Part shown: piece after piece, positions 24,401 to 36,297 of the stretch
Layout of the letters: every line of letters starts with the position of its first letter
Position numbering within the stretch: the first letter of the stretch is position 1
NCBI GenBank assembly: GCA_905331475.1
Contig: CAJNYU010002170.1
Coordinates: 1-64,000 of the forward strand
Direction of reading: 5' to 3'
DNA: 64,000 nucleotides
DNA from: Rotaria socialis
Taxonomy: Eukaryota > Rotifera > Eurotatoria > Philodinida > Philodinidae
Translations under genes and position numbers: made by a program
Notes under the pieces: model-generated
Seen by the model: the letters and a program-made list of their open reading frames with translations, nothing else
Databases searched by the model: none
What the model was told of the DNA's origin: nothing

Positions 24401-26710
24401 CTAAAATAAAAAAAATATCATCTCGCAACATCGATCATACAAAAAGTACGCGCAGACCGTTGGCGCAGTCGAATCATGAGCGAAATGGAGTTCTATGGTG
24501 CTATTTGATATTGAAAGTTTTTCCAAGATTGATAACGAAGAATGAAATTCTTTTGATTTATTAATAATAAATTTTGGTACCGATGATAACGTATATGTAT
24601 TCGTTGATTTCGGTAATGTCACAAGCTGTATGTTGCTTTGGTATTCGATTTTATAAATTTCACATTTGAACTGTCGAGCTATTATTTCCATTTGTAGTTT
24701 TTCATCGTTTGTAATTATATAATTACTTCCAATGCATTGAAAAGTTATCGGATGTTGTGAATCAATAAGATTGGTGATTCTTTGTAAGATTTTACTCTTC
24801 AAATGATCAGGAACATACAAACGATTTTCTCGCAAATGAATTTTGACATCATAGTCATTGTATTCAAGCTCAATATTTTTCAATTGATGGACATAATTAT
24901 CTAGTAGACAATTGCGCTAAAAGTAGGAGAAAATCATGTATACCAAACAAGCGTGCGATGAAAAAACTTCAGACTCTTAAATTTCAAGATATAAAATGAA
25001 CAGTATTTTTTGGTGCTCTTTAGAACTACTTTTTGCTTAGTAGTATTAATTTTATCTTTAAAAAGAGTGATTATTCAATAGATTTTGTATGCATACTTGT
25101 GTAAGAGTTAGTTCAGTGGTGATTGGTATTAATTGATGTTGATTTATTAGATGTTTTAGTTGTGTACTTGCACGTTTTACGAGAAGATGTTGCCCAAAAA
25201 AACTAATTTTCAATTCTGTTTGCCCGGGATACATCCAATAAATGATAGCAAATGTTTTCTTTTGTTGTTGTTCTTTAGCTTTTTGAGTGATAAGCTGTTC
25301 TAGTTTTTCTCGGAAAGATTTTGATATGTTACCAAAGTCCGATACAATTATGTCTTTGACATATGCTATGTGATTGTACATTATTCGCTTAATATGATCT
25401 TCTGATACATAAAATGCACCACTTTTTGTGAAATAGTGAACCACATAATATCCTGCTAAAAAATCTGTCTTTTCCCATACAGTGAATAGTTTTAGTTTGT
25501 CGAAGGTTTTTTGTATAATATTAATATCCAAATCGGAATAAATAGTTTGCGACCATGAAATCGCTAGAAAAATAAATATTTTCACATTTCAAAGAAAAAC
25601 CAAATCAAATTTTGACAACTGATGAGTTCTTTACCCTTTTTATCTGTCTCTTCGTCATTGAAAATTTTCGTTGTAACAGTTGTAAACAATGACTCTAAAT
25701 CATTGTGAGCATCTTCTACATTTTGCTTAACACCCGAAAATTGTATTTGTATTCCCAAGTTTTCATTATGTTGATCTTGCGATAAAATAATGCATCTTAC
25801 ATTATACGTATACTCAATGTACTCGATTAAACTAGAAGAGAATAATTCGTTACGGAAAAATATCATAGTGATGTCCATAGGTTTAATCGAATATATGTTT
25901 GACGATATTTCTATGTCACTATTGGCTCTCTCGTGCTGTTTGTAAGTCTCAGTTGATGAAATGGCAGACCTACATGAAAGAATCAATAGATATAATCCGT
26001 GCCCATCACTACTGTTCCAGCCTACTTATGAATCTTATACACTTACTGTTTTTTATTGGAGTTTTTTCGTATACCGCTGCCAATTGAAATACTAGGCAAA
26101 GAAGAGTTTAGATCAGTCTGAATTCTAAAGCACAAAGAAAAATACGTCAGGGTGAAATCATCTACAACAAAATCCTCGTTATTTACTAAATTATGAATCT
26201 CTCTCTATGATGTATTGTCAAATAACTTACATTTGTGTTCGTTGTGCTGCAGCATTATTCATGTTTGGCAATGCTGTCCGGTTAGGCGTCGTATCAACTT
26301 TACTGGGCAATATCATAATAGAAAAGATCGATAAATAAAATTAAAATTACTGAACAAAACGATCTATGTTGATAAATAAATATTTTACTTTTTTTTGATT
26401 CTCTGCTTATTTTTTTCATATTCAATTTCTGCTCTCCATACTTCTAGTTCTCTTTTAAATATACGCTTTATTCTATTGCTTGGTTTTTCTTCCACCCCAT
26501 AGTGATTTATTATAGATAATAAGTATTCAATTCGATCATCGGTCACTTTCATGAGGGCCTTACCATCAATACCTTCGTCTAATACATCAACGAATATGAC
26601 AGAATACAAAAATGTCACTGGCTTCATTTACCTTTAAATCTTTCAGTGTAATTTTCAAAACCAGTTTTGCCCAACCATTGGCAAACTTGGGATACTGTCC
26701 TAATTTCCAT
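21409..26710 (-). CDS. SAM / KH-like / macro-like / KH-like / TIR protein, copy A (11 exons)
   Basis: Proposed exons: 26710-26632, 26578-26389, 26302-26231, 26124-26047, 25969-25635, 25563-25097, 24916-24458, 24400-23926, 23412-22640, 22559-22235, 22136-21409. Phases agree at every junction, giving 1,326 residues. The SAM domain (1-85) reads VCQWLGKTGFENYTERFK then DEGIDGKALMKV. KH-like folds follow at about 165-245. A strongly degenerate macro-like domain lies at about 545-718. A second KH-like segment covers about 719-810, and TIR about 846-930 (FNIVISYCTGDKK, DEGYSVYADC, SDLIVILFSENY). The tail has PFTLTGDFNDAIFP, shared with copy B. The residue aligned to the TIR catalytic glutamate is Q (HCLVQL). 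KH, macro and SAM domains in this style recall PARP14-type proteins, but no ART domain is present. Intron 8 is enlarged by a transposon. The role is unknown; ADP-ribose or nucleic-acid-linked signalling is inferred. Confidence 0.82.
23547..23884. mobile_element. Palindromic CCC...GGG element in intron 8 of copy A, 338 bp
   Basis: The ends are CCCAGGGCGAGAAAA and, in reverse, CCCAGATCGAAAAA, with TG on both flanks (2-bp duplication). The interior carries GATCTTAC/TCTGATC/CAGACGA words in both orientations. It lies wholly within the intron between exons 8 and 9. The same intron of copy B is only 198 bp and lacks it, so the insertion follows the gene duplication. Interior decay makes the ends less certain than in other copies. 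Confidence 0.6.
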
Positions 26711-27897
26711 GAACGAATCTTCAATGATAAAAAGTTGAAATTTATCAGATGAACCGAGTGTCGGCGAATCGGTAAGCGTTTTAATCACACTCTCACCCTT
26801 GATTTTCGCGGTTTATGTAATTCTTGATAACACGGCTTTTTAAAAGTAACTGAATAAGAAGTGGTAGTGAGCTTTGATTTATTTTTATTATCTTCCGTTT
26901 TTTTCTGCTGCGTGATGCATTTTATTTTAAGCAAAAAGAATGTATTCCAAGTTCGCTTTTGTCTTTGGTTATCAGTTAGTAAATAAGTACTTATCCGAGA
27001 CACATTCAAGACACTGAAGGCATCTAAGATAAGAGCAACTATTTCAGCAGTGTGGTTTTACGTCCAGTTGATATCATCGAGCGACAGACAACTGAAAAAT
27101 ATTAAGCAAGTAAGATTTGAAACTAAGAAACACCGATAAATATGTACGCTGTGGTTTCTATTGATTTATCGCCAGATAAAAAACAACGAGGACAAGAGCA
27201 AACACAATACTAATCGGCAAAAAGCAATACGATTTCGAACTCTGATAACTCTTTCGACATCGTAAATACTGAAGAATTATTTAAGAGGAGTACATCTAGA
27301 ACATAGAGGATACCTCTGGTATACGAAGAATTGGTTTAAATTTTAACAATTGACATTTTTATGCATAGTTGACAAGCAGCCTTAAAACCGATGAGTGCAA
27401 TATTTTTCTAGAAATACCGCTGAAAATCGGGCTTCTCTCTTGAGGAATTTACTCTATGCACTATATTCATGAGAATTCATTGGGTCGGAAGCTTTTTAAC
27501 TGGAAGAATTCCATTTTAGACAAAATAGTTTTTCATCTTTTGAGTGAATCCCAGCAATATGCTCCCGGGATAGTTGCTCCCTAACTGTATTTAACAAAAA
27601 TGTTAATCAGCACAAGATTAAGATATAAATTTATTTATTTGAGGGTACTAGTGTGAGTGTGTGATTGTGTCAGTGCAAATATGGGCAAATTTTTATCCTC
27701 TTCACACCCCCCACCCCCACATTTTTGTAGGAATCATACACTGTTGTGGAGTCACTGTTATAGGAGCCAATGTTGTTGAGGATCGAGTGCGCTAGCAGCA
27801 AGTGTCACTGGGGAGCATCTTGCCGGTTATCCTTTTGAGCATATTGTATTGTCACAATTTTGATCTACGCTTATCGTTTCGTTTTATTCTGTAGTCA
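26711..27897. promoter_or_regulatory. Divergent intergenic region between the two SAM/macro/TIR genes
   Basis: Both genes start outward from this 1,187-bp gap, so it should contain both promoters, possibly shared. The AT-rich sequence contains no ORF. A GT-rich/CA-rich segment at about 27642-27721 resembles the GGGTGTG hairpins. No TATA box or defined transcription-factor site could be assigned. Confidence 0.45.
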
Positions 27898-30800
27898 ATG
27901 GCAAGTTGGACAATAGAACAAGTTGGGGATTGGTTGATAGAGAATAGTTTTGAAAATAATGTAAAACCGTTTAAAGGTAAAATAATTTCATTTGCCCATC
28001 GCATATTCCTTTTATCTTACGAATGATGATATTAGACCAAAACATCGATGGCTCGGCTTTAATGAGAATGGACAATGATAATATTTCACAAATATTAGGC
28101 ACATCCGATGAAAATGGAATTGTTAAGAGGCCGACAAGCGAAGTAAAATTTAAATTTAGAGAAAAATTAGATGACTGGAAAATAATGGCTGAACTGGAAC
28201 AAAATCAGCTAATAGTTGGTGAACAACTAGACAAGTAATAATTGTGATTAAACTGAATATATATATATATAATATAGTGAAAAACCTAATTAACATATAT
28301 CTCTTTTATGTTTAGATATTCGCGAAGAACATCTGTTTCGTCACCATCGATTGAGACTAAACGCTATTGGACTGATGATGACGATTTTTCAAATACAGAT
28401 TTAATAGAAGCCATTGAAGAAAGGCCGTAAGTATTGAAAAACTTGATATTAACGATGACATTTTCACATTTTTTTACTTTCTGAAAGTGAAAGTATCACT
28501 CTAGCCCCACCCCTCATGAAGAAAATATCATATTAATTGATTACAATAAAATAAAGTAAAAAGTAGGCTCAGGTACGAGACATACAATGGGAGAGCGGTA
28601 AGTAAAATAAGGAATACAAAATAGTTTTATGTGTATACGGACAATTTTCAAATCCTTAACTCATCTCATTTTAAAACTTTCCTTTCCTTTCTGTTCGGAA
28701 AGCAAAGTGAAAATGTCACTCCCATTTGGGATATTACTGCTTTAGATGAATTATACTTCATGCGCTTGCTTGCTTTAGAAAGTCCAAACATTCTAAATCC
28801 TCTACTACAAATATCAACAATAGTACACCAGATCTACCTAAGGTAATTCTGTCATAGTTATGCATGGGCTTTGTACAGACCCATTCTATTTCTGTTGATG
28901 TGTGTTTGTAGGACAAATCCCCCTCACCACTACCGTTAAGGAAACCCTCAACACCAGTCCGTCTCGGTGAAAATCAGCAAACAAATGATCAAATAAGTAC
29001 TGATTCCAATGCTCATGTCGATAAAACCAAATATTTGGTGAATGACGATATTCATATTCAATTTTTCAAAAAGCCAAAATTTGTTCCTTATCTAATCGCA
29101 TGTGTACAGCAAGAAGCACCTGGTATAGAAATTAAAATTCAACAATCGACATCCAGCTGCACATTAGATTTATCAGGATCAAACCAAGATGTTGAAAGTG
29201 CTTACGATCATATTAAAAAATTATTTACAAATGTCAAAGTAAAAACTTATAAATCAACTCGAGGTAAAAAGTTTATAACTTCGCTTTACAATTTTTGTGC
29301 AATGATTTTCAACTATGTTTCAGCTAGAACGTGGTTACAAAATCCAGCAGCAATTGGCATCATACAAGCTATCATGGATAATGAAAATAACATATTTACA
29401 ATATGTCAATCGAAAGAAAATCATTATGGGATTTTAGAAATTTTCTATTTCCATGATGAAAATTCTAATATTGTTCACAGTATTGATAATATCATTTTAA
29501 AACATATTTTTAAAAAAGTGATCACACTCGCATCAACAGTCGACAAAGATATTGTTCAGAAGTCTCGCAAAGATTCTGAACAAAATAGTTCACCGACGAA
29601 TAGTATCACTCCTGCACAACAGTATGAAAATAAATTAAAAGAAATAATTGAACAATACAATCAGGAACATCAAACGATTTCTATTACTCTAAATGAAAAT
29701 ATTATTAGTAAATCAAGAAAACAAAAAAGTATTCATATATTTGGATATGACAAATTAGTTCGTGAATTCATAGAAAATATTCGAAATTTAATGGAAAAAG
29801 ATACTTCACAGACATTCAAACTCAATACAATAACTCCCATTCAAGTAAATAAGTTCTATTTTTATGTAAATAATATTTAGAGGCGATTCGTGCGATTATT
29901 CTTTAGGCACAATATCTTTCAGGCGTTGGTTCAAAAGAATTGAAAGCAATCGAAGACGAGTATCGAAAGAAAAACGATAACATCCGAATATACCACGATA
30001 CATTTTATGCGCCACAACATTTAAAAAATGATATTGAGCTTCGTATCAACGCGTTATTATCTTCATTAAAATCCGTCACATTTGATTGTATGCCATTGTA
30101 CTATGATATAGCTAATGCAGAAATGATATATTTAACGAATATTGCACGGCGAAATCATTGTGGGTGTGACTTACAATTAAAAAAGACTGTAAAATCATAT
30201 CAAATATCAAAGGCCACAGAAACATCCTTAACAAATTATGCTGTTTCAAGATCGCTTATGAAAGAATCTGAAGTATTCTCTTCTTCACCATTCGTCGCGC
30301 TACAATCAAAATCATCCAATGGATCTATTAAAGTTCTCATTGGTGATATAGCAGTACAGAAGGTAAGTGAATAAGACCGGCGAAGTTCACATTTCACAGG
30401 CTCTTCGAATTCTAGGTCGATATAATTATTATACCATCCATGCCATATGGATTAAAACAAAGTATTGTTGAACGAGCTGGTCCTATTCAAAAAGTAGAAC
30501 CTGAAGTAAATGAGGGAGATACCAGCCCAATTCCTTACTTCGTCGAAACAACAGGTGGTAATCTTTTATGCAAAATAATCTTATTTGCGAACTGGCCATC
30601 AGCACAGGCAACTCCAAGCGAAGATGTTTTCCTGCAGGGCGTAAAATCATTTGTTTCGAAATCCATTGAGTATGTCATGATGAAAAATGAAAAATCAATT
30701 TTAAACCTTCAATCAATCGCATTTGCAGTTCCTGGTTTCAATAAAAAGGAAAGTATTTTAGCTAAAGACATGATTTATACTGCTAAACAACAAATTGAAT

Positions 30801-33086
30801 TAGCAAAGTCACCATTGAAAATTTCATTTGTTCTTTTGCCTGATCAACAAACGTTACATGAGATTCTTTTATCAGCTATTCAAACGATGGAATCAAACGA
30901 TGATGGTTATGCTACATTTTCTTGTCCATTATCAAGTAAGATTTTACATACACTCACATCTAAATGTCCTGAAACTAGACTCATCAAGTATATCTCTCGA
31001 GCACAATAACATTTTCCCAACACACTTTTTAAATTTCAAAAAAATGAAGTGCAAAACATAGAATTTTACTGTAATGATAAAATGTGCCATATTTTCAATC
31101 CGATCAATTCTTCTGTTGTTTTTGTTTGTTTAGTTATTACCGTTAATTTGATGTCATCCATGCATAAGAATTTAGAAAAATGCAAAGAAAAAATGATAAA
31201 TTATATAAAAGGATCTATTATTAAAATAAAATTAGATGCGTTTAATGATTGGAATCAATATTTAATCAATGCTTTTTATAAGTTTTGCTATGATAGACGC
31301 GTTTTACCAAAAATCGGTGACGATCAAAAGCTTCGATTAATTGGCCCCATCAATAATGTTCATGAAGCTAAAGAAAAGTATCGATTGAATAATGCATTAA
31401 TACAAGAAAAGCAACAAATTGCACAATTATATACGGACAAGCGACGATCAAAAACGATCATTGAGAACCCATCAAATATTTCATCTTCCATATGTTACAA
31501 TGTGATGATAAGTTATTGTCAGCAAGATTCGCTTATATCGCATCGTTTAGCGGATCATCTTATAGATGAAGGTTTTTGCATATGGATCGGTCTACTTGGA
31601 TCTGATGAAGCATTTTCCCAAGTTAATAAATCCGAATGTGTCTTACTTTGTATAAGTCAGGATTATTTTGATAATACATTCAGTCAAAATACCATAGAAT
31701 ATGTCAAGCAAACTGGTAAACAGATTATTTATGTGAAAACTCAATACTGTATGTTAAATGATTGTTTACAAAGTTCCATTTTAAATGATACGTATTTTCA
31801 ATTATTTGGGTCGAAAAATTATTTTGATTTACAATATGATAAGTTATTGTTAAAAATTGTAAGTACTTGATGTTGGTATGAGTTCGAAAGATCGTAAATA
31901 ATCATTTTTATTCTAGTTACAATACACGAAACCGGGTTATGTATCGCGACTTCAAAAATCATTCAATGACTCAATCGTAACACAACAAAATGATAATGCT
32001 AAATATCATCGAAATTATAGTCTATTAAGCGTTCTGCTAACATCAGAACAACGACAAGTCAATTATCAAACCTATGTAATGAAACTAATGAGCATAAAAA
32101 AAGATCAAATTCATGACAATGATAGAAAAATTCTCATAGATGAAATTGAAGAAATTATTCGTGCGAGAGAAAATCATTGTAAAAAATATTTGAAAGCAGG
32201 AAGACAAAAACATAATAATAATAATGATGATGAACACGAAGGTAGCTTAAATTCATAATCCACAGGATTTTTATTTAATATCATTCATTTTTTAGAAACT
32301 GAAGCGTTTCTGGACGACGAATCCGAACAGCAAATAGGGATACCAACGATTTTATTCGACTCAGGAATCTATGCGTACCAGAATATGTTGAGAAAAATAC
32401 GAAACGCAGAGACAAAACAAAATATTGCACCATTCACTCTATCTGGTGATATCAATGATGCAACATTTCCAATACTCGATGAAATTTTGCAAAATCCAAA
32501 ACTGTTAGTTGGTTCAAGGCAACGAGGGCTTGTATACATAAAATCCCGCTCGGATGCTGAAGAAAAGGAGTCTCGGGATAGGTATCACACGTCTGAGTCA
32601 AAAAAATATCAATCTTTTCCAAAATTGCAACGTATAAAAAAGCTCACAAATAGTGAGAAAATATCTGACGAAACCAACAATGTTGATTTTCCTGGAATGC
32701 GATCGAAAACAAGAATTAATCATGTGCCTGTTAAAATAGATTTCCGAAAGAAAGGCACTTATTCAAAAAGTGAAATAATAAAATTTCGTCAAGTATTTGT
32801 CCAACGAATGAAAGATAATGAGCAAGAGCTTATGAAGACTTGTGAAAATGACATTAATCAGTCGGGCAAGTTATCACAACAATGCAGATATGGTCATATG
32901 GCCGCTATATTTTCTTTATCCAACGTTCCTATTGCGAATGAAGAAATCGAAAAAGTACCACGAGAGCATATGAATTATGAAATTCCATTAAAATTTCCTT
33001 GGAATGGAGTTTACGAAAGTAGAGCCACTCTAATTACGCGAAAGTGTCCCTCAACATTGTTTTCTTTTGAAATTCCACAACCGTAA
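27898..33086 (+). CDS. SAM / KH-like / macro-like / KH-like / TIR protein, copy B (11 exons)
   Basis: Proposed exons: 27898-27976, 28036-28234, 28316-28426, 28779-28842, 28912-29263, 29324-29844, 29907-30362, 30416-30935, 31134-31858, 31917-32241, 32296-33086. All phases agree, giving 1,380 residues. The SAM domain (1-80) reads VGDWLIENSFENNVKPFK then DQNIDGSALMRM. A charged, serine-rich linker follows to about 190, then a KH-like fold (193-262) and a helical region. The macro-like domain (583-765) has GDIAVQKVDIIIIPSM, SIVERAG and LQSIAFAVPGFNKKES. A second KH-like segment spans about 768-860 and TIR about 887-1000 (CYNVMISYCQQDS, DEGFCIWIG, VLLCISQDYF). A conserved tail follows. The TIR catalytic glutamate position is T, and the macro NAAN segment reads IPSM. 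Exons 1 and 10 have exactly the lengths of copy A (79 and 325 nt). It is better preserved than copy A in the macro region. Confidence 0.85.
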
Positions 33087-33271
33087 TCACTTCGATAGAA
33101 CTAGCTATGTAATTCAACATTCATCGTATGTGATTATTTTAATAATTTTGAAATAAATTAAATATTTATGGTTTTAATCCACTTATCAGTTTATACCTGT
33201 TGTAACTAATCGAGTCAAGACTCTTTCCGACCTATGAAATGACAAAAATAGTGAACAAAAAGTGAGTTTCA

Positions 33272-33363
33272 AGGGTGTGGGTGTGAGGGTGGCATCTTAA
33301 ACTGGTTACAGATCTGAAAGGCCTTCAGACATGGGCACACCCAAACTTGCACACCCACACCCC
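33272..33363. repeat. GGGTGTG-type hairpin repeat
   Basis: AGGGTGTGGGTGTGAGGGTG pairs with CACACCCACACCC across a loop of about 55 bases. It is one of the cleanest telomere-like arms in the window. Confidence 0.7.
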
Positions 33364-34011
33364 ATATAAACTAGGCCAACAGAAATCCAATCAACTTCAA
33401 ATAAAATCTTTGTTTAAAGTCTACTGAATTGGGCTAGTCTCCTGCTAAAAAGTTTTTAACTTTATGATAATTTCATGAAAAAGTTGGGGGAAATAGAGTT
33501 TTCGTTGAGCCTCACAAAATACAAAAACTATTTTAACTTTTATACGGAATCTAGTACCACGAACGAGTAAAAAAGGAAAAATAGAACAAAGATTTCATTT
33601 GAATTCGCTTGGCCTTCGATAGGGTGTGAGTGTAGTGTAGATGAACAGAAGTGTCACACCTACGAAATCTAAGTTTCTTGGCAAATATTCAAGTAATATT
33701 TAAAACGAGGAATGTGTCAACTGAATTTAATCTTTGAGAATATCATTGGTAGCAAAGAAATGAACGAGAAAAAATGGCAACAGAGCGTTTCTTGTATTTT
33801 TATTCTTTCCAACTTTCGCCTGTTTTTCATTTGTACAACAACTTAACGGGTATTGTGTTCAACGTCTCCTCTCGTCGACCCTTTTCTTTATTTTTCTCTT
33901 TCAGACAGAAAATAAGAATTCATCAATGGAGTTTGTTTTTGATTATGAATGGGAATTGTTTCTGTTAAAGTAACCGAGCACACAAAGAAAAATTGAGTTT
34001 TCATCAAAACT

Positions 34012-34065
34012 TGAGGGTGTGTATCGGTGAGCGACGACTAGATAGCCACACTCACGCCCTCAAAC
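34012..34065. repeat. GGGTGTG-type hairpin repeat
   Basis: TTGAGGGTGTGTATCGGTGAG pairs with CCACACTCACGCCCTCAA. Confidence 0.6.
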
Positions 34066-34539
34066 TCAACACGAGTAACTCATCCGACTGGCTTCCATTC
34101 TGTTTCCTTTGATAATATAAACATTTATGATATTGAAGTATACTGTGATACAAGAAACCTAATGAATGATGCACGATTTGCATCGCTCAAGAAACAATTA
34201 TTGCGATCAAAAAAAGATTTCTTAAATCATTTGTAGCTTTTTGATCACAATTCTCTGCTGATTATTATTCTATCAGAAAGTATTGAAATTGATTTGCTAG
34301 TTATGATATGATTGGTAGTCTATACGAATATGTCGTGAATGAGTGTGATATCTATCGAATTCAAGAGAAAATAAAAAATAGATGGTTGCAATATATCAAC
34401 TAATCGCATTGGTTTATAAATTTTGTATGATACGAAAATGAGATATTCACACTTCGGGTAGGTTCACAGATTTGGCTCACTACTGTGCACTCTTACTATG
34501 CAGTCCTATGCTATTTATTAGCAATTCATTTCAGATATA

Positions 34540-34815
34540 ATGGCAATCAGGTTGTTAAATCGTTGTTCATCGTTGTCAACATTTGTTTTTAAACGATTAA
34601 CGAACATTCAATCTTCATTTAATTTGGCTAATGAAATGAAATCATTGAATGATAAAAAAACAGTTTAAAAAAAACCCTTGCAATTCTTTACCAACACGGA
34701 ATAACCAATATTACCACGTTGTCGCATTTTGCCATTACTCAAGCTTTAAAAGCATGTGCTCATATGAGAGATATTCAACGTGGTAAAACTATACAAAATC
34801 TCATTCCAGGGTGTG
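34540..34815 (+). pseudogene. PPR protein 5' fragment
   Basis: An ATG opens MAIRLLNRCSSLSTFVFKRL, an arginine/serine/leucine-rich, acid-free start typical of a mitochondrial presequence. Near 34664 the frame meets TAA in a run of A, but the next frame continues with TLAILYQHGITNITT and ALKACAHMRDIQRGKTIQNL. That is the helix pair of a pentatricopeptide repeat, as in organelle RNA-binding proteins. It then stops within a GGGTGTG hairpin at 34809. Frameshift and truncation make it a remnant. A short intron at the A-run is an alternative for the frame change but not for the missing 3' part. Confidence 0.7.
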
Positions 34816-34849
34816 GTGTGAACCTGTCTAAGAAAAAATCACCCACACT
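34809..34849. repeat. GGGTGTG-type hairpin abutting the PPR remnant
   Basis: GGGTGTGGTGTGAACCTGTCTAAG then CACCCACACT. The loop CCTGTCTAAGA is shared with the copy split by the transposon at 37.4-38.6 kb, which suggests common descent rather than simple slippage. Confidence 0.65.
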
Positions 34850-35653
34850 AGATGTGGACCGTTGATTTTAACTTGAGTTAATTAAGTAGTTTTATTTAAC
34901 ACTTAATATTAAATTAACGTAAAGTACCACCCCTAATCCACGCCATTATGTCCTATTCTTTGAGTTTGTATAATATAGAATGCTAAATTATAGTTTTTGC
35001 CTCAATCGTTTCCGCTTCACTGCCACTTTCCAATTTGCATTCTCGAGAGTGAATGTGTGCTCGTTGTCAGCCGTAACCAATTTTTGTTTTTATTATTTCA
35101 ATTAAGAATGATCTACAATTTCATTGCATAGCAAGTAATTATTTTTTCTACTGCTGTACATTGATTCGCATCGGTGTTCTGTTCTGTTCTTTATACCAGG
35201 CGCAGAGTATCTAAAATAGAAGAGAATGATAGACAATATGGAATTGAGGGCGACATCAAATGAATTCTCCATCAAAGTTATGCTTGATTCCGGAAGAGCA
35301 ACTCGAATTTTTAAAATGAAGAAGAGCAACATGTTTTCACTTTGGAAAGAAAAATTATGAAAAATGACTACGATAAAATCTTCACGCAATTAATATAATC
35401 GATTGATCTAGTCATACCAGATGAAAGTCATGGTAGAGAAAAAGAAAGGGAAGAAGGAGAGGAAGAGTTATTGATATATTTAGTTTAATTTTTCGGTCTG
35501 AACCAAGGATATCACTCTCATTTTCAGTTCTTATAATAACCATTTTTGGCAAAGCTTCACTAGCACTATTCATTCATCGTCGATTACTTAAAAGAGAAAA
35601 GCACTGGAATTCATTCTCAATTTGAGAAATACATCATATCATTAGTAATAATA
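34850..35653. other. Intergenic, no gene seen
   Basis: AT-rich spacer upstream of the four-TM gene. A minus-strand frame at 35102-35389 lacks recognisable features. Confidence 0.45.
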
Positions 35654-36297
35654 ATGTTCAACGCTCGACATCCATATCGACCCCGTCTACCAAATCGTCC
35701 TATCGTCGGCTACGGGCAGCCAATATCACCGATTAATCTTCTGTGGAAATCGACTTGGCCATACAAGATCTCTAACATCATCGCTACTTTGTTGATACTG
35801 CTTGCACTCGTATTGATTGCTCTCGAAATTGCATTTGTGGCTAAAATGGGAGGAGCAAGCACCGCAAGTGCATATACATCAGGAGTTGGTATTTGGTGTG
35901 GAGTTTTCATCCTTATTGCTGGTATTGTCATCCTTGTTATTAGTAAGTAATGCCCATATGTTAACATCAGAGATGATTATTTTGTTTGTCTAACCTAGAT
36001 TGTGTCAAGAACGTACATATTTTGACATTGGTATCGTTTGGTTTCACTATTTTAGCCACTTGTTTTGCGATCATTGCATTTTCCATCAATGCTTATAGAG
36101 TTCAATTTTCCGTTCAATACAACCTTTTCTCGATTAGCGGCTTTCCTGAACCAAGCCTAGCAGCCGCAGAACTGGCTGTCGCTATTGTCGCATTTCTGGT
36201 CTGCCTCGCCTTTATCTGTATCTATATACGCACTGCTATTATAATTTCTCGTAAAAGGAAAGGGCAACAAAAGTTTGATCCTATTCAACGAGCCTGA
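35654..36297 (+). CDS. Four-transmembrane protein, two exons
   Basis: Exons are 35654-35942 (donor GTAAGT) and 35999-36297 (acceptor ACCTAG), phase 1, 195 residues. Four hydrophobic spans are clear: about 40-62 (IIATLLILLALVLIALEI), 76-96 (GIWCGVFILIAGIVILVI), 104-126 (LTLVSFGFTILATCFAIIAF) and 152-175 (AELAVAIVAFLVCLAFICIY). The N-terminus is proline/arginine-rich and the C-terminus basic (SRKRKG), which suggests both ends are cytosolic. The topology is like MS4A/CD20-type or other small tetraspans, but no diagnostic motif is present and the classic tetraspanin CCG is absent. The function is not known. Coding composition is less AT-rich than its surroundings. Confidence 0.8.

Larger units (their letters stand above)
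33087..34539. other. Intergenic, hairpin repeats, no gene seen
   Basis: AATAAATTAAAT near 33150 could end the copy B transcript. The rest is AT-rich with GGGTGTG hairpins at 33272-33363 and 34012-34065 and a weaker one around 33621-33660. The 64-codon frame at 33774-33968 has no family features. Confidence 0.5.

Noticed and set aside
29035..29880. Single 281-codon frame read as one exon
   Set aside because: A 60-nt in-frame intron (29264-29323) with good splice sites fits copy A, and the last codons run past a conserved donor at 29845.
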